Origin: Deltaproteobacteria bacterium
GTDB taxonomy: Bacteria; Desulfobacterota; SM23-61
Length of the DNA stretch: 64,000 nt
Reading direction: 5' to 3'
Assembly (NCBI GenBank): GCA_016875165.1
Contig: VGSF01000005.1
Location: 1 to 64,000, forward strand
Position numbers and translations under genes: made by a program. Shown in pieces: positions 1 through 9,491 of this stretch. The notes under the pieces are model-generated. The model was not told where the DNA came from, ran no database searches, and was given only the letters and a program-made list of their open reading frames with translations. Each line of letters opens with the position of its first letter. Position 1 is the first letter of the stretch.

Positions 1-140
1 GGGGGAGGGACAGGGTGGGGGTGAAAATGGGATTTTTTCACACCTTCAAAATGGGGAAGGGGGGATTTATCGGCAGACATTTCCTTCTTACAAACATGTT
101 TGTATTAATGAGGCGCTAAGCGCCTAAAGTTAAAAAAGAG

Positions 141-406
141 GTATCACTTTAGCCCTTTGAAAAAAGGTGTGTTGTAAGGGCCAAGGGATTCCAGGGGCCG
201 GGGGCCAGAGCAAAACGATTGGAATCATAAGGCGCTTATTTCTCCGCATATGGGGCGGGCAAGAACCCCCGCCTCCTCCGGAGGAAAAGATCTTTTGTCC
301 TCGCGGCCAAGCCGAACCCCAACCGATGCTTCCGGCGCGTTCCGCTCTAACCCCCGGCCCTCAACAAAGGCTTTTATATTATTTTTTCAAATCGCTAAAC
401 TGTTAC
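141..406 (+). repeat. MITE type A copy 1
   Basis: ~266 bp; TIR GTATCACTTTAGCCCTTTGAAAA ... TTTTTCAAATCGCTAAACTGTTAC; imperfect flanking 8-mers AAAAAGAG/CAAAAGGG. Confidence 0.85.
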
Positions 407-483
407 CAAAAGGGAATTCCTATACAATTTAATTACGAAGAATTCGGAATAGAGAGAGCCGCTTGCAAAAGTATTTTTTTGTG

Positions 484-582
484 GCTCGACAAGCTCACCA
501 CGAACGGAAAAACTAAATAATTTCAACCTAAGCCCGTTCACCCTGAGCCTGTCGAAGGGTAAATTACGGACTTTTGCAAGAA
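484..582. repeat. Dispersed repeat 'ggctcgacaagctcaccacgaacgg ... cgttcaccctgagcctgtcgaagggtaaattacggacttttgcaagaa'
   Basis: Second copy at about 23262-23363 with matching ends; internally palindromic. Confidence 0.7.
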
Positions 583-688
583 GCTCCAGAGTATTATAAT
601 ATCCAAAAAAATTCAAGAAACTTTGACAATAGGGAGAATATGGATATACTTCTTGAAATAAATTGCGGATTGTTTGGAAATTTATTAT

Positions 689-867
689 GATGAACTTGTA
701 AAAAGTCCGAAAGCCCCTTTTCCCGTCATTCCGGCGAACCCCGGAGCGTGTCCGGGGCAGGCGCCGGAATCCAGTTATTTCAAGAAGTTATCAAACCTCT
801 GGACTCCGGTTTCCACCTGTCTGCCAGGCACAGGCAGGCCGGAGTGACGACTTTTTACGAGGCCATC
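689..867 (+). repeat. CGTAAAAAGTC-terminated element, copy D1
   Basis: GATGAACTTGTAAAAAGTC ... GACTTTTTACGAGGCCATC; core ctggactccggtt..cacctgtctgccaggcacaggcaggccggagtgacga. Confidence 0.8.
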
Positions 868-963
868 TGTTATAGTACCCTGAGTAAAATGATAAGGCGG
901 GGATGAACAAGAAGGGATATTTCAAGAGCTTCTCAGATGTAGAAAGGGGCAGAAGAAATTTTT

Positions 964-2409
964 TTGATAGAGCGGGAACAAAGAATTCGCAATGGCGAAC
1001 TTCGCCATAGGGTCACAACGGCGGAGGAGGCAGCGCTATTTTTCCGAGACGGTATGGTCGTCGCCACCAGCGGGACTGCATTATCCGGTTATCCACGGGT
1101 AGTCTTTGAAGCCCTGAAGGAGAGAATCAAGAATGGGGATCATCTCCGGATTGATCTCCTTTGTACCGGCCCCCTGGGTCCAGAGATCGAGGACGCTCTG
1201 GTGGAAGTCAGAGGCATCCGCAGGAGGATCGGCACCGTAGGGTCGAAATTATTACGGCAGGCCATCAACCGGGGAGAAGTGGGATTTTTGGAGGGGAAAT
1301 CGGGGAAAGTAAGCCAGTACGCCCGGCGGGGATACTATGGAAAAATTGATGTGGCCGTGATTGAAGCTTCCGGGATCAATGAGGAAGGGCAGATCATTCC
1401 GGCCACCTGTGTGTACGATGGACCGGATTGGTTGGATTTAGCCTCCTCGGCCATCATCGAGATTAACCTGCGTCGGCCCCTAAGAATGGAGGGAATGCAC
1501 GATATCTACTATCCAGAGCCCGGCCGTTGCATCCCCTTGAATCATCCCCTGGAAAGAATTGGTTCTCCCTACATTTCAGTGGATCCGGCAAAAATAAAAC
1601 ATATCGTCTTTTCCGATATGAAAGATCGGGACATCCCCTTGGCTCCCCCCGGCGAGACAATACTTAGGATCGCCAAGAATATTGAAGAATTCCTGATAGA
1701 AGAGAGAGAACGACAAGGAGAACTTCCTCCCTTAGAGGTGGGGATTGGCGATGTCCTGAATGGGTTCTTATCTTCTCTGGCCGGCAGTAACTTTTCATCC
1801 CTCATCTTTTATCAGGCGGTGGCCGCGGACCCCCTCCTGGATCTGATCGATGCGGGCAAAGTGAAAGGAGTTTCCTGTAACAGCCTGCGCTTTTCCGCCT
1901 TGGCCCTGCAGCGTTTTTTTTCCCGTCTGGAACATTATAAACAATATTTCATCTTCCGCCCCATCACCCTCACCAACTCGGCAGAAATGCTCAGCCGTTT
2001 TGGCGTCATGGCCATCAATTCGGGCCTGGAAGCGGACATTCAGGGTCAAATCAATTCGAGCCATTTAAGGGGATCCCAGCTCATCGGGGGAATCGCGGGT
2101 TCCTATGACTTTGCCCGCAACAGCTCCATCTCCATATTTGCCCTTCCATCTACATCCCAGCAAGGAAAGATTTCCAACATCGTCCCACGGGTATCCCATG
2201 TGGATCATACAGAACACGAGGTCGATGTCCTGATTGCGGAGCATGGAATAGCAGATTTGCGGGTTCTCGAACCTTACGAGCGGGCTCAGCGGATTATTGA
2301 AGAGTGCGCGGATCCGAAGTTCCGAGAGAGCTTAAAAACTTATGTAGGAAAAGCCAGGCTCAATCAGGGCCGGATTCCCATCCTGGTAAGCGATGAAATT
2401 GTTATTTAA
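964..2409 (+). CDS. Acetyl-CoA hydrolase/transferase family protein (CoA-transferase)
   Basis: 481-aa ORF, probable TTG start; motifs such as GIGDVLNGFLSSL and HVDHTEHEVDVLIAEHGIADLR typical of the acetyl-CoA hydrolase/transferase family. Confidence 0.85.
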   Translation: MIEREQRIRNGELRHRVTTAEEAALFFRDGMVVATSGTALSGYPRVVFEALKERIKNGDHLRIDLLCTGPLGPEIEDALVEVRGIRRRIGTVGSKLLRQAINRGEVGFLEGKSGKVSQYARRGYYGKIDVAVIEASGINEEGQIIPATCVYDGPDWLDLASSAIIEINLRRPLRMEGMHDIYYPEPGRCIPLNHPLERIGSPYISVDPAKIKHIVFSDMKDRDIPLAPPGETILRIAKNIEEFLIEERERQGELPPLEVGIGDVLNGFLSSLAGSNFSSLIFYQAVAADPLLDLIDAGKVKGVSCNSLRFSALALQRFFSRLEHYKQYFIFRPITLTNSAEMLSRFGVMAINSGLEADIQGQINSSHLRGSQLIGGIAGSYDFARNSSISIFALPSTSQQGKISNIVPRVSHVDHTEHEVDVLIAEHGIADLRVLEPYERAQRIIEECADPKFRESLKTYVGKARLNQGRIPILVSDEIVI

Positions 2410-2415
2410 AGAAAG

Positions 2416-2683
2416 GCAACACTTTAGCCCTTTGAAAAGAGGTGTGGTGTAAGGTCAGGGGGGATCCATGGTCAGGGGGCCTGGTCGGCCCGCTTGGAAT
2501 CATAAGGCGCTGATTTCTTCGCGGGTGGAGCGGGGAAAACACCCCCCGCCTCCTCCGGCGGAAACGAGCGGGGTTCTTCGTGGTCAAGCGGAAACCCAGC
2601 CGATGCTTCCGGCGCGTTCCGCCCAGCTCCCCAGGCCTTAACAAAGGCGGTCAAACCACTTTTTCAAAGCGCTAAATTGATGC
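2416..2683 (+). repeat. MITE type A copy 2
   Basis: TIRs GCAACACTTTAGCCC ... GCTAAATTGATGC; perfect 8-bp flanking duplication AAAGAAAG (2408-2415 and 2684-2691). Confidence 0.92.
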
Positions 2684-2697
2684 AAAGAAAGGAAGCC

Positions 2698-3834
2698 ATG
2701 AAAAAAGGTCGCATCAAAGTGATGCAAGGAAACGAGGCCTGCGTGGAGGCGGCTCTCCTGGCGGGCTGCCGCTTCTTCGCCGGCTATCCAATCACGCCGG
2801 CCAGCGAGATCCTGGAAGGGATGGCCCGGCGGCTGCCGCTGGTCGATGGCTTTTGCCTGCAGGCGGAGGATGAAATCGCGGCGCTGGTGGCGGTTGTGGC
2901 AGCCTCCTGGGGCGGGGCTAAGTCGATGACCGCCACAAGCGGACCGGGCTTCTGCCTCATGATGGAAGGGGTCGGCCTGGCCGCCAGCGTGGAAGCCCCG
3001 TGTGTCATTGTCAACGTGCAGAGGGGGGGACCAGCTTCGGGCCAGTCCACCTCGACGGCCCAGGGAGACCTCTACCAGGCCCGCTACGGCTCCAACGGGG
3101 ACTATTCCCTCATAACCCTCTGCCCTTCCACTTCCCAGGAGATGTTCGACCATACGATCCAGGCCTTCAACCTGGCCGAACGGTTCCGGATCCCGGTCAT
3201 TATTCTTTCAGATGAGGTCGTCGCCCACATCCGGGAAAAGGTTGTGATCCCGGATCTGGACGATTTAGAGTTGGTGGAAAGGAAGAGGCCCACGGTTCCC
3301 ATGGAAGAGTTTATCCCTTTCCAGGCGGAAGAGGATGGCGTCCCGCCCATGCCCGACTTCAACACCGGGTACAAAATCCCCGTGATCTCCCAGTGCAAGG
3401 GCCCTTACGGCACCCGGGGGACGGCCCAGGAAGCCGTGGTCTTTATCCGCCGGCTCACGGCCAAGGTGGAGAAGCACATCGCCGAGTTCGCCGACATCCG
3501 CACCTATGGAGACCAAAAGGCCGAGACCGCCTTTGTTTCTTTTGGCTCAGTGTGCCGGGCGGCGCGGAGCGCCGTCGATATGGCCCGGGAAAAAGGCCTG
3601 GCCCTCCGGTCTGTGGAAGTGAAAACCATATGGCCGTTCCCCGACGATCTTCTGCGGAGCAAGCTCAAGGGAGCCAAGCGCGTCATCGTGGCGGAGATGA
3701 ACCTGGGCATGCTGCGCAATGAGGTTCAAAGAGTCATCCGGCAGCCGGAAATCAAGATTGAATTATTCTCGAAAATCGGGGGCATTTACCCGCAGCCGCA
3801 GGAGTTCCTGCGGTTCCTGGAGGAGAAGCGATGA
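2698..3834 (+). CDS. korA: 2-oxoacid:ferredoxin oxidoreductase alpha subunit
   Basis: ORF track 2677-3834; start at 2698 preferred because 2677-2683 lies in a repeat end; AGYPITPASEILE, ATSGPGFCLMMEGVGLA motifs. Confidence 0.88.
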   Translation: MKKGRIKVMQGNEACVEAALLAGCRFFAGYPITPASEILEGMARRLPLVDGFCLQAEDEIAALVAVVAASWGGAKSMTATSGPGFCLMMEGVGLAASVEAPCVIVNVQRGGPASGQSTSTAQGDLYQARYGSNGDYSLITLCPSTSQEMFDHTIQAFNLAERFRIPVIILSDEVVAHIREKVVIPDLDDLELVERKRPTVPMEEFIPFQAEEDGVPPMPDFNTGYKIPVISQCKGPYGTRGTAQEAVVFIRRLTAKVEKHIAEFADIRTYGDQKAETAFVSFGSVCRAARSAVDMAREKGLALRSVEVKTIWPFPDDLLRSKLKGAKRVIVAEMNLGMLRNEVQRVIRQPEIKIELFSKIGGIYPQPQEFLRFLEEKR

Positions 3835-4667
3835 ACCCACTCGGTGAAAAATACCTGAGGAAGGATTTTCTTCCTTTCCTCTTTTGCCCGGGCTGCGGCG
3901 ACGGCATGATTGTCCAGGCCTTCCTGGAAGCCGTGGATCAACTGGGAATCATCGACGACCTGGCCCTGGCCGCCGGAATCGGCTGCAGCGCCTGGATCCC
4001 CGTTTACATCCACGCCGATGTCTTTAAAGGCCTTCATGGCCGCGCTATCCCCGCGGCCATCGGGCTCAAAGCCACCCGGCCTTCCCGTAAGGTCGTCGTC
4101 TTTACGGGAGACGGGGACGGCCTGGCCATCGGTGGCCTGCACTTGCTCCACGCCGCCCGCCGAAACATCGAAATGACCGTCGTCCTGGTCAACAACCAAA
4201 TCTATGCCATGACCGGTGGACAGGTTGCTCCCAGCACGCAAGTGGGGTCGAGGACCCAGACCACCCCTTACGGCAACCTCGAAAAACCGCTGGACGGCTG
4301 TAAAATCGCTGTTGCGGCCGGGGCTACAATGGTGAGCCGCTGCTCCACGGCCCATCTGAAGACGCTCAGCCGAACCTTTAAGAAGGCTTTGACCCACAAG
4401 GGCTTTTCCTTTGTGGAGGTCCTCTCCCAGTGCCCGGTGCAGACCGGAAGATACATCCTTGGATCCGGCGCCCCCCAATTCAACCTGCAGTGGTTGAGAG
4501 ACAATTGCGTGCCGGTCGACGACCCAGCCAAGTGGGGAGAGATCGAGGCGCAGGGGAAGATCCCCCTGGGAGACGTCCTTAAGATTGAGAAGCCGGAATT
4601 CATGGAAGAAGTTAAGAAGATGAATCAAAAGGTGAAAGAGGCCTGGGCCAAAGGAGGAGAGCGTTGA
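3831..4667 (+). CDS. korB: 2-oxoacid:ferredoxin oxidoreductase beta subunit (TPP-binding)
   Basis: CPGCGDG, GIGCSAW, GDGDGLAIGG and NNQIYAMTGGQ motifs; 4-nt overlap with korA. Confidence 0.9.
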   Translation: MNPLGEKYLRKDFLPFLFCPGCGDGMIVQAFLEAVDQLGIIDDLALAAGIGCSAWIPVYIHADVFKGLHGRAIPAAIGLKATRPSRKVVVFTGDGDGLAIGGLHLLHAARRNIEMTVVLVNNQIYAMTGGQVAPSTQVGSRTQTTPYGNLEKPLDGCKIAVAAGATMVSRCSTAHLKTLSRTFKKALTHKGFSFVEVLSQCPVQTGRYILGSGAPQFNLQWLRDNCVPVDDPAKWGEIEAQGKIPLGDVLKIEKPEFMEEVKKMNQKVKEAWAKGGER

Positions 4668-4963
4668 AAGGCGCAGAAAGAATTGAGATTGACCGCAGAT
4701 ACTGCAAAGGCTGCCTGCTCTGCCAGTATGTTTGCAAATACGAAGTGTTTGAGCCGGGACAGGAAAGGAGCGCTCTCGACTACCTCATGCCCCGGCCGGC
4801 AAAACTGGAGAACTGCCGGGTCTGCCTGCTATGCCAGACCCACTGCCCGGACATGGCCCTGGTTGTGGTCGCCGGAAAAAATTTAACCGCTGAGAGCGCA
4901 AAGAACGCAGAGAAAAATGATTCAAATAGCAAAATTGCACACAAAAAAATTGTAACACTTTAG
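4664..4963 (+). CDS. korD: 4Fe-4S ferredoxin subunit of 2-oxoacid oxidoreductase
   Basis: CKGCLLCQYVC and CRVCLLCQTHCP motifs; overlaps korB; C-terminal tail is repeat-derived. Confidence 0.85.
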   Translation: MKGAERIEIDRRYCKGCLLCQYVCKYEVFEPGQERSALDYLMPRPAKLENCRVCLLCQTHCPDMALVVVAGKNLTAESAKNAEKNDSNSKIAHKKIVTL

Positions 4964-5218
4964 CCCTTTGAAAAAAGGTGTGTTGTAAGGGCCAAGAGAC
5001 ACCAGGGACCGGAGGCCAGAGCGGAACGCTTGGAATCATGAGGCGCTGATTTCTCCGCATATAGGGCGGGTAAAAACCCCCGCCTCCTCCGGAGGAAACG
5101 ATCTTTTATCCCCGTGGCCAAGCGGAAACCCGACCGATGCTTCCGGCGCGTTCCGCTCTAACCCCCGGCCCTCAACAAAGGCTTTAATACCATTTTTTTT
5201 AAATGGCTAAAATGATGC
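4952..5218 (+). repeat. MITE type A copy 3 (between korD and korC)
   Basis: TIRs GTAACACTTTAGCCC ... GGCTAAAATGATGC; flanks AAAAAATT/AAAAAGTT (7/8). Confidence 0.92.
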
Positions 5219-5267
5219 AAAAAGTTTTGTATGATTCCCTAAGAAATGAGAGGGGGAAGGAGAAAGG

Positions 5268-5816
5268 ATGAGGAAGGAGATCATCTTTGCGGGATTTGGG
5301 GGGCAGGGAATCATCCTCATGGGCGTGATCCTGGCCCAGATGATGGAGAATTTTCCCGATCTGCAGGTGGCCCAGGCCCAATCCTATGGACCGGTTTCCC
5401 GCGGCGGGGCATGCCGCACCGATGTGGTCATCTCCGACCAGGAGATCAATTTTCCCAAGAGCGCTTGCCCGGACTTAATGGTCTTCATGTCCGAGGAATC
5501 GGTGAAGCGGTACCTTAAGGAGGGGGACCCGGAAAAGACCCTCATTATCTACGACAGCACCCTGATCAAGTCGATCCCTCTGCCCTACAAGAAGACCTTT
5601 CCCGTGCCGGCGACCAAGGTCGCCGAGGAAGATCTGAAAACCAGGATCGTGGCCAATATCTTCATGCTGGGGGCGGTCATCGAACTGATCGCCCCGGGGA
5701 GCTTTCCTGTTCTGCAACAGGCCGTCAGGAAAAGCGTCCCTGCCAAAAGCGAAACCGTCAATATGACGGCCCTGGAAGCAGGCTACAAATTTTACCGGAC
5801 GCACAGCGCCGGTTAA
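5268..5816 (+). CDS. korC: 2-oxoacid:ferredoxin oxidoreductase gamma subunit
   Basis: EIIFAGFGGQGIILMG and QAQSYGPVSRGGACRTDVVIS motifs; SD-like gggggaaggaga upstream. Confidence 0.88.
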   Translation: MRKEIIFAGFGGQGIILMGVILAQMMENFPDLQVAQAQSYGPVSRGGACRTDVVISDQEINFPKSACPDLMVFMSEESVKRYLKEGDPEKTLIIYDSTLIKSIPLPYKKTFPVPATKVAEEDLKTRIVANIFMLGAVIELIAPGSFPVLQQAVRKSVPAKSETVNMTALEAGYKFYRTHSAG

Positions 5817-5915
5817 TGAATTGCCCCCACTCCTTCAATTAAAGGGGAAGCAGGGGCGATTGAATCGCGAAGTAGAGTGTGGCTATCTCTCTACTAATAC
5901 AAACGAAATAAGTCG

Positions 5916-5997
5916 CGTGTCATTGCGAGGAGCGGAGCGACGAAGCAATCCCAAGCAAAAACGAGATGGCCACGCCCTTCGGGCTCGCAATGACACG
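5916..5997. repeat. REP-like palindromic element
   Basis: CGTGTCATTGCGAG (5916-5929) and CTCGCAATGACACG (5984-5997) are exact reverse complements. Confidence 0.75.
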
Positions 5998-6001
5998 ATA
6001 C

Positions 6002-7366
6002 TTATCGCGCTTGCATTAGAAGGCTATTCAACTCCGATATGTCCTTGACTTTTTCCAGGTTCTCGATCTTTTCAATTATTTTTTCCACCTCGGCGGCCTT
6101 GAAGACCGTGCGGGCCAGCAGGCGGAACTTATCATAAATATCACTCCCAGAGCCTGGATTTTCCGGCTCGCCTTTGGGGTCGAGAATCTCCGAGGTAAGT
6201 TTTCTCCCGTCTTTCAGGAAAATTTCCGCCCGGGCGCCCCGGTGATCAGGAACGAGTTTGTCCATGTCTGGGTCAGGATAAACGTCTACTTTCTCCATCA
6301 GCGCATGCACAGCCTGGTCGTTAAGGACTTTAGGCTTGAATTCATCCAGACCGACTCTACCATAGAGGATGGCGACCGCCGCAGCGTAAGGCAAGCTCAT
6401 CTTGCCAGTGATGGGGGTAGAGACCTGCTTGCCGTCGATCAGTTTGGCGGCAATCGTATAGGTATAAACATTCACTTTCTCTATGTCCTCGGGGCGAAAA
6501 GGGTTCCGGCTGCGGATATCCAGGATGGCATCGACGGGAGCATGGCTATGCCGGCAGGAGGCATGGTATTTCACGTAGGTGTTCATGATTTCGTACTTCT
6601 GCCCCAGTCCCTCCACCACCCGGCCGGGGTTGGAGGCATCGGCAAAGGCTTTGTAGAAGCCCCACTTGTCCTCCAGAATATAAGCCGGACCCGTGAACCC
6701 TTCCTTGGCCAGATAGGCAGAGAGGATGCCATTCTGGGCGGCTTTCCCGGCGTGGAGGGTTTTGGTCATCGTTCCATCGGCCATAAAGGCAAAAAGGCCG
6801 GCTGCCTGAGACCCGGCAATCCCCAGGGCCGACACCAGCTTTGATTCATTCAACTTCAAGAGGCGGCCAGCGGCAGCGGCGGCGGCAAAGGTCCCGACGG
6901 TCCCTGTGGTATGAAAGCCGCGGTTGAAATGAGATGGATTCCCTCCGGCGCCCACCCGGCCGAAGACTTCATAGCCGGCCACGAGGGAGGAGATGACGTC
7001 TTCCCCCCCTTTCTTTTCTTTCTCAGCCAGGGCCAGGATCGCAGGGACGGTGACGATTCCGGGATGCCCCTGAGCGTACCGGTTCCCATCATCCAGTTCC
7101 AGGGCGTGAGACATGATGCCATTGGCCATGGCGGCTTCCAAAACCCCAATCTTCCCTCTCCCGGTAAAGAGGGTAGATTCTTTCTTGGGGTTCAGTTTCT
7201 CGGCCAATTTCTTAGCAACTTTGGCCTCTGGCGTCTTCGATCCGCCCAAGGCTGCTCCGAGGGTGTCCATCAAGCAATGCTTGGCTTTGCGGATGACTTC
7301 CCCTGGCAGGCTTTGGTAATTGAGGCCAACGATAAAATGGGCCAATTTTCCAGTTAGGGTTTCCAT
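6002..7366 (-). CDS. MmgE/PrpD family protein
   Basis: KHCLMDTLGAALGG, GNPSHFNRGFHTTGTVGTFAAAAAAGRLL; typical MmgE/PrpD fold motifs. Confidence 0.88.
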   Translation of the reverse strand: METLTGKLAHFIVGLNYQSLPGEVIRKAKHCLMDTLGAALGGSKTPEAKVAKKLAEKLNPKKESTLFTGRGKIGVLEAAMANGIMSHALELDDGNRYAQGHPGIVTVPAILALAEKEKKGGEDVISSLVAGYEVFGRVGAGGNPSHFNRGFHTTGTVGTFAAAAAAGRLLKLNESKLVSALGIAGSQAAGLFAFMADGTMTKTLHAGKAAQNGILSAYLAKEGFTGPAYILEDKWGFYKAFADASNPGRVVEGLGQKYEIMNTYVKYHASCRHSHAPVDAILDIRSRNPFRPEDIEKVNVYTYTIAAKLIDGKQVSTPITGKMSLPYAAAVAILYGRVGLDEFKPKVLNDQAVHALMEKVDVYPDPDMDKLVPDHRGARAEIFLKDGRKLTSEILDPKGEPENPGSGSDIYDKFRLLARTVFKAAEVEKIIEKIENLEKVKDISELNSLLMQAR

Positions 7367-7514
7367 CTAATCTCCTTCAATAAAAGATTGATCAGATTTA
7401 ATAATGATGTAATCTTAACAAAAAAAACATCGTGAAACAATAAACTCCTTTTTTAGTTGACACCAAATCTTTTCTTTAAATATATTGTATAGGAATTTCC
7501 TTTTTGGCAACTTT

Positions 7515-7708
7515 GTAACACTTTAGCGTTTTGATCCGCCTCAAGCGGACCAGAAATCCCTCCCGACCTCCCCTGCCTACCGCAGGCAGGCTTTGGCAAA
7601 GGGAGGAGGGGTTTTTAATTGGAATTCGATAAAAGATTCAGCCTTTCCCCCTTTGAAAAAGGGGGATCAAGGGGGATTTGACAGCTTTTCAAATCGCTAA
7701 ACTGTTAC
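7515..7708 (+). repeat. MITE type B copy 1 (same TIRs, different core)
   Basis: GTAACACTTTAGCGTTTTGA ... TTTTCAAATCGCTAAACTGTTAC; flanks GCAACTTT/GCAATTTT (7/8). Confidence 0.88.
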
Positions 7709-7814
7709 GCAATTTTTAATATTTTATTTTATTTCATTGAGTTTTTTGCAAAACTATTAAAACGAAATTGCCGCGCTTTGCTGGCAAGGACGATTTCCCT
7801 TAAAAGGAGGTAGG

Positions 7815-8813
7815 ATGGGAAGAAAGATACGAGTGGCCCAGTTCGGAATTGGAGTTATTGGCCGGGGAGTAACCAAAGTCTTAGCTCAAAAGGGAAACAT
7901 GAAAATCGTGGGAGCCATCGACCTGGCCAACGTGGGCCAGGACCTTGGGGATGTGGCCAAGTTGGGTAAAAAATTAGGAGTGGCAATTTCCGATGATATA
8001 GAGGGGGTTATCCGGAAAACAAAGCCACAGGTTGTAATACATACCACGAGTTCCAGCCTGAAAAAAGTCCACATGGAATTAGAAAGCTTGATCAGGGCCA
8101 AAGTCAATGTCGTCTCCAGTTGTGAAGAATTATCCTACCCCTATCGTAAGTATCCTAAGATAGCGTCACGGCTTGACCGGCTGGCTAAAGAAAACCAGGT
8201 TACAGTTGTGGGCACGGGTGTTAACCCGGGGTTCCTGATGGACGCCTGGCCGTTATTTATGACCGGAGTATGTACAGAGGTGAAAGAAATTCGGGTCAGC
8301 AGAATTCAGGATGCCTCCCACCGGCGGATTCCCTTCCAGGAAAAGATCGGGGCAGGAAAGACCCTTAAGGAGTTTAATGAATTAGTGGCTAAGGGAACCT
8401 TGAGACATGTGGGCCTTTCGGAATCGATCGCCATGATTGCCTCCGGTCTGGGCTGGTCGCTGGACGACATCACCGAAACCATCGAACCGATCCTTGCTCA
8501 TAAAGAGATTCGCAGTGATTATATAACCGTCAAACCCGGACAGGCGGCTGGCGTAAAACAGGTCGGTTATGGCTGGGAAAAAGGGAAAGCTTTGATAACT
8601 CTTAATTTCGAAGCGGCGGTCGGCGCGCAGGAATCTTATGACGTTGTAAATATCGCCGGGACACCCAATCTGGAAGTAATCATAAAAGGGGGCACGCACG
8701 GCGACATCGCCACGGTGGCCATGCTGGTTAATTCCATCCCGAAAAGCATCGAGGCTCAGCCCGGGTTGAAAACCATGAAAGATTTGATCATCTCGGCATT
8801 GCCGGGGAAATAA
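7815..8813 (+). CDS. Dihydrodipicolinate reductase-like / 2,4-diaminopentanoate dehydrogenase-like NAD(P)-binding protein
   Basis: RVAQFGIGVIGRGVTK Rossmann motif, VVGTGVNPGFLMD; SD aaaaggaggt. Confidence 0.75.
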   Translation: MGRKIRVAQFGIGVIGRGVTKVLAQKGNMKIVGAIDLANVGQDLGDVAKLGKKLGVAISDDIEGVIRKTKPQVVIHTTSSSLKKVHMELESLIRAKVNVVSSCEELSYPYRKYPKIASRLDRLAKENQVTVVGTGVNPGFLMDAWPLFMTGVCTEVKEIRVSRIQDASHRRIPFQEKIGAGKTLKEFNELVAKGTLRHVGLSESIAMIASGLGWSLDDITETIEPILAHKEIRSDYITVKPGQAAGVKQVGYGWEKGKALITLNFEAAVGAQESYDVVNIAGTPNLEVIIKGGTHGDIATVAMLVNSIPKSIEAQPGLKTMKDLIISALPGK

Positions 8814-8872
8814 TCACAAACCGGGAAGACCGTAGCCTTGCGTCATAACCAAAAAGGTGAATTGAAAAATAG

Positions 8873-9141
8873 GTTCCACTTTAGTTATTTGAAAAAAGGA
8901 GTTAAGCAATGGCCAAGTGTTTCCAGGTCCCGGGGGCCAGACCGGCCCGCTTGGAATCATAAGGCGCCGATTTCTCCGTGGATGGGGTGGGGAAGATACT
9001 CCCCACCTCCTGTGGAGGAAACAAACTTTGATCCTCCTGGCCAAGAGGAATCCCGACCGATGCTTCCGGCGCGTTCCGTTCCGGCCCCCGGGCCCAAAAA
9101 GGGGGCGGTCACACCATTTTTTCATAACTCTAAGCTGATAC
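8873..9141 (+). repeat. MITE type A copy 4
   Basis: GTTCCACTTTAGTTATTTGAAAA ... CTCTAAGCTGATAC; flanks AAAAATAG/AAAAATAA (7/8). Confidence 0.88.
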
Positions 9142-9491
9142 AAAAATAAGCTTTTCCATTTGACTCATGCTTATTATTCCGAGCGAAACCCTGCAACGTA
9201 TGGTGTACAGGGCGAAGCGCCCCTGGGCCAGAGCCTGGACCCCAACTAAAAACTGGGGGTGGCAAAGAGATCGTGGGTTGCCACGGCGCCATGAATATGT
9301 TACTTTTTAATGAAGATCATTTGAACCGTTATCAACGTGTTTCCCAATCGGGCGCTTTTAAGGCAAATCAATTATGCGCCGCGACAGGTATCGCCTACTG
9401 GCAAATCATTGCTACCAGGGAATTCACCCGGGAGGCCAATCAAAAAGCCGGAATGATCCGCACAGGAGCGTAATGGATATATTTTTTAGAA

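Noticed and set aside
167-520. ORFs recurring in repeats (e.g. MCCKGQGIPGAGGQSKTIGIIRRLFLRIWGGQEPPPPPEEK at 167 and 13750, and MLRPGGLGGTRRKHRPGFRL on the minus strand)
   Set aside because: They lie inside type A MITEs on both strands, are broken in several copies and lack RBS support; chance ORFs in GC-rich palindromes
9273-9473. 66-aa ORF MGCHGAMNMLLFNEDHLNRYQRV...
   Set aside because: No recognised family and no clear RBS; could be a gene remnant but cannot be supported
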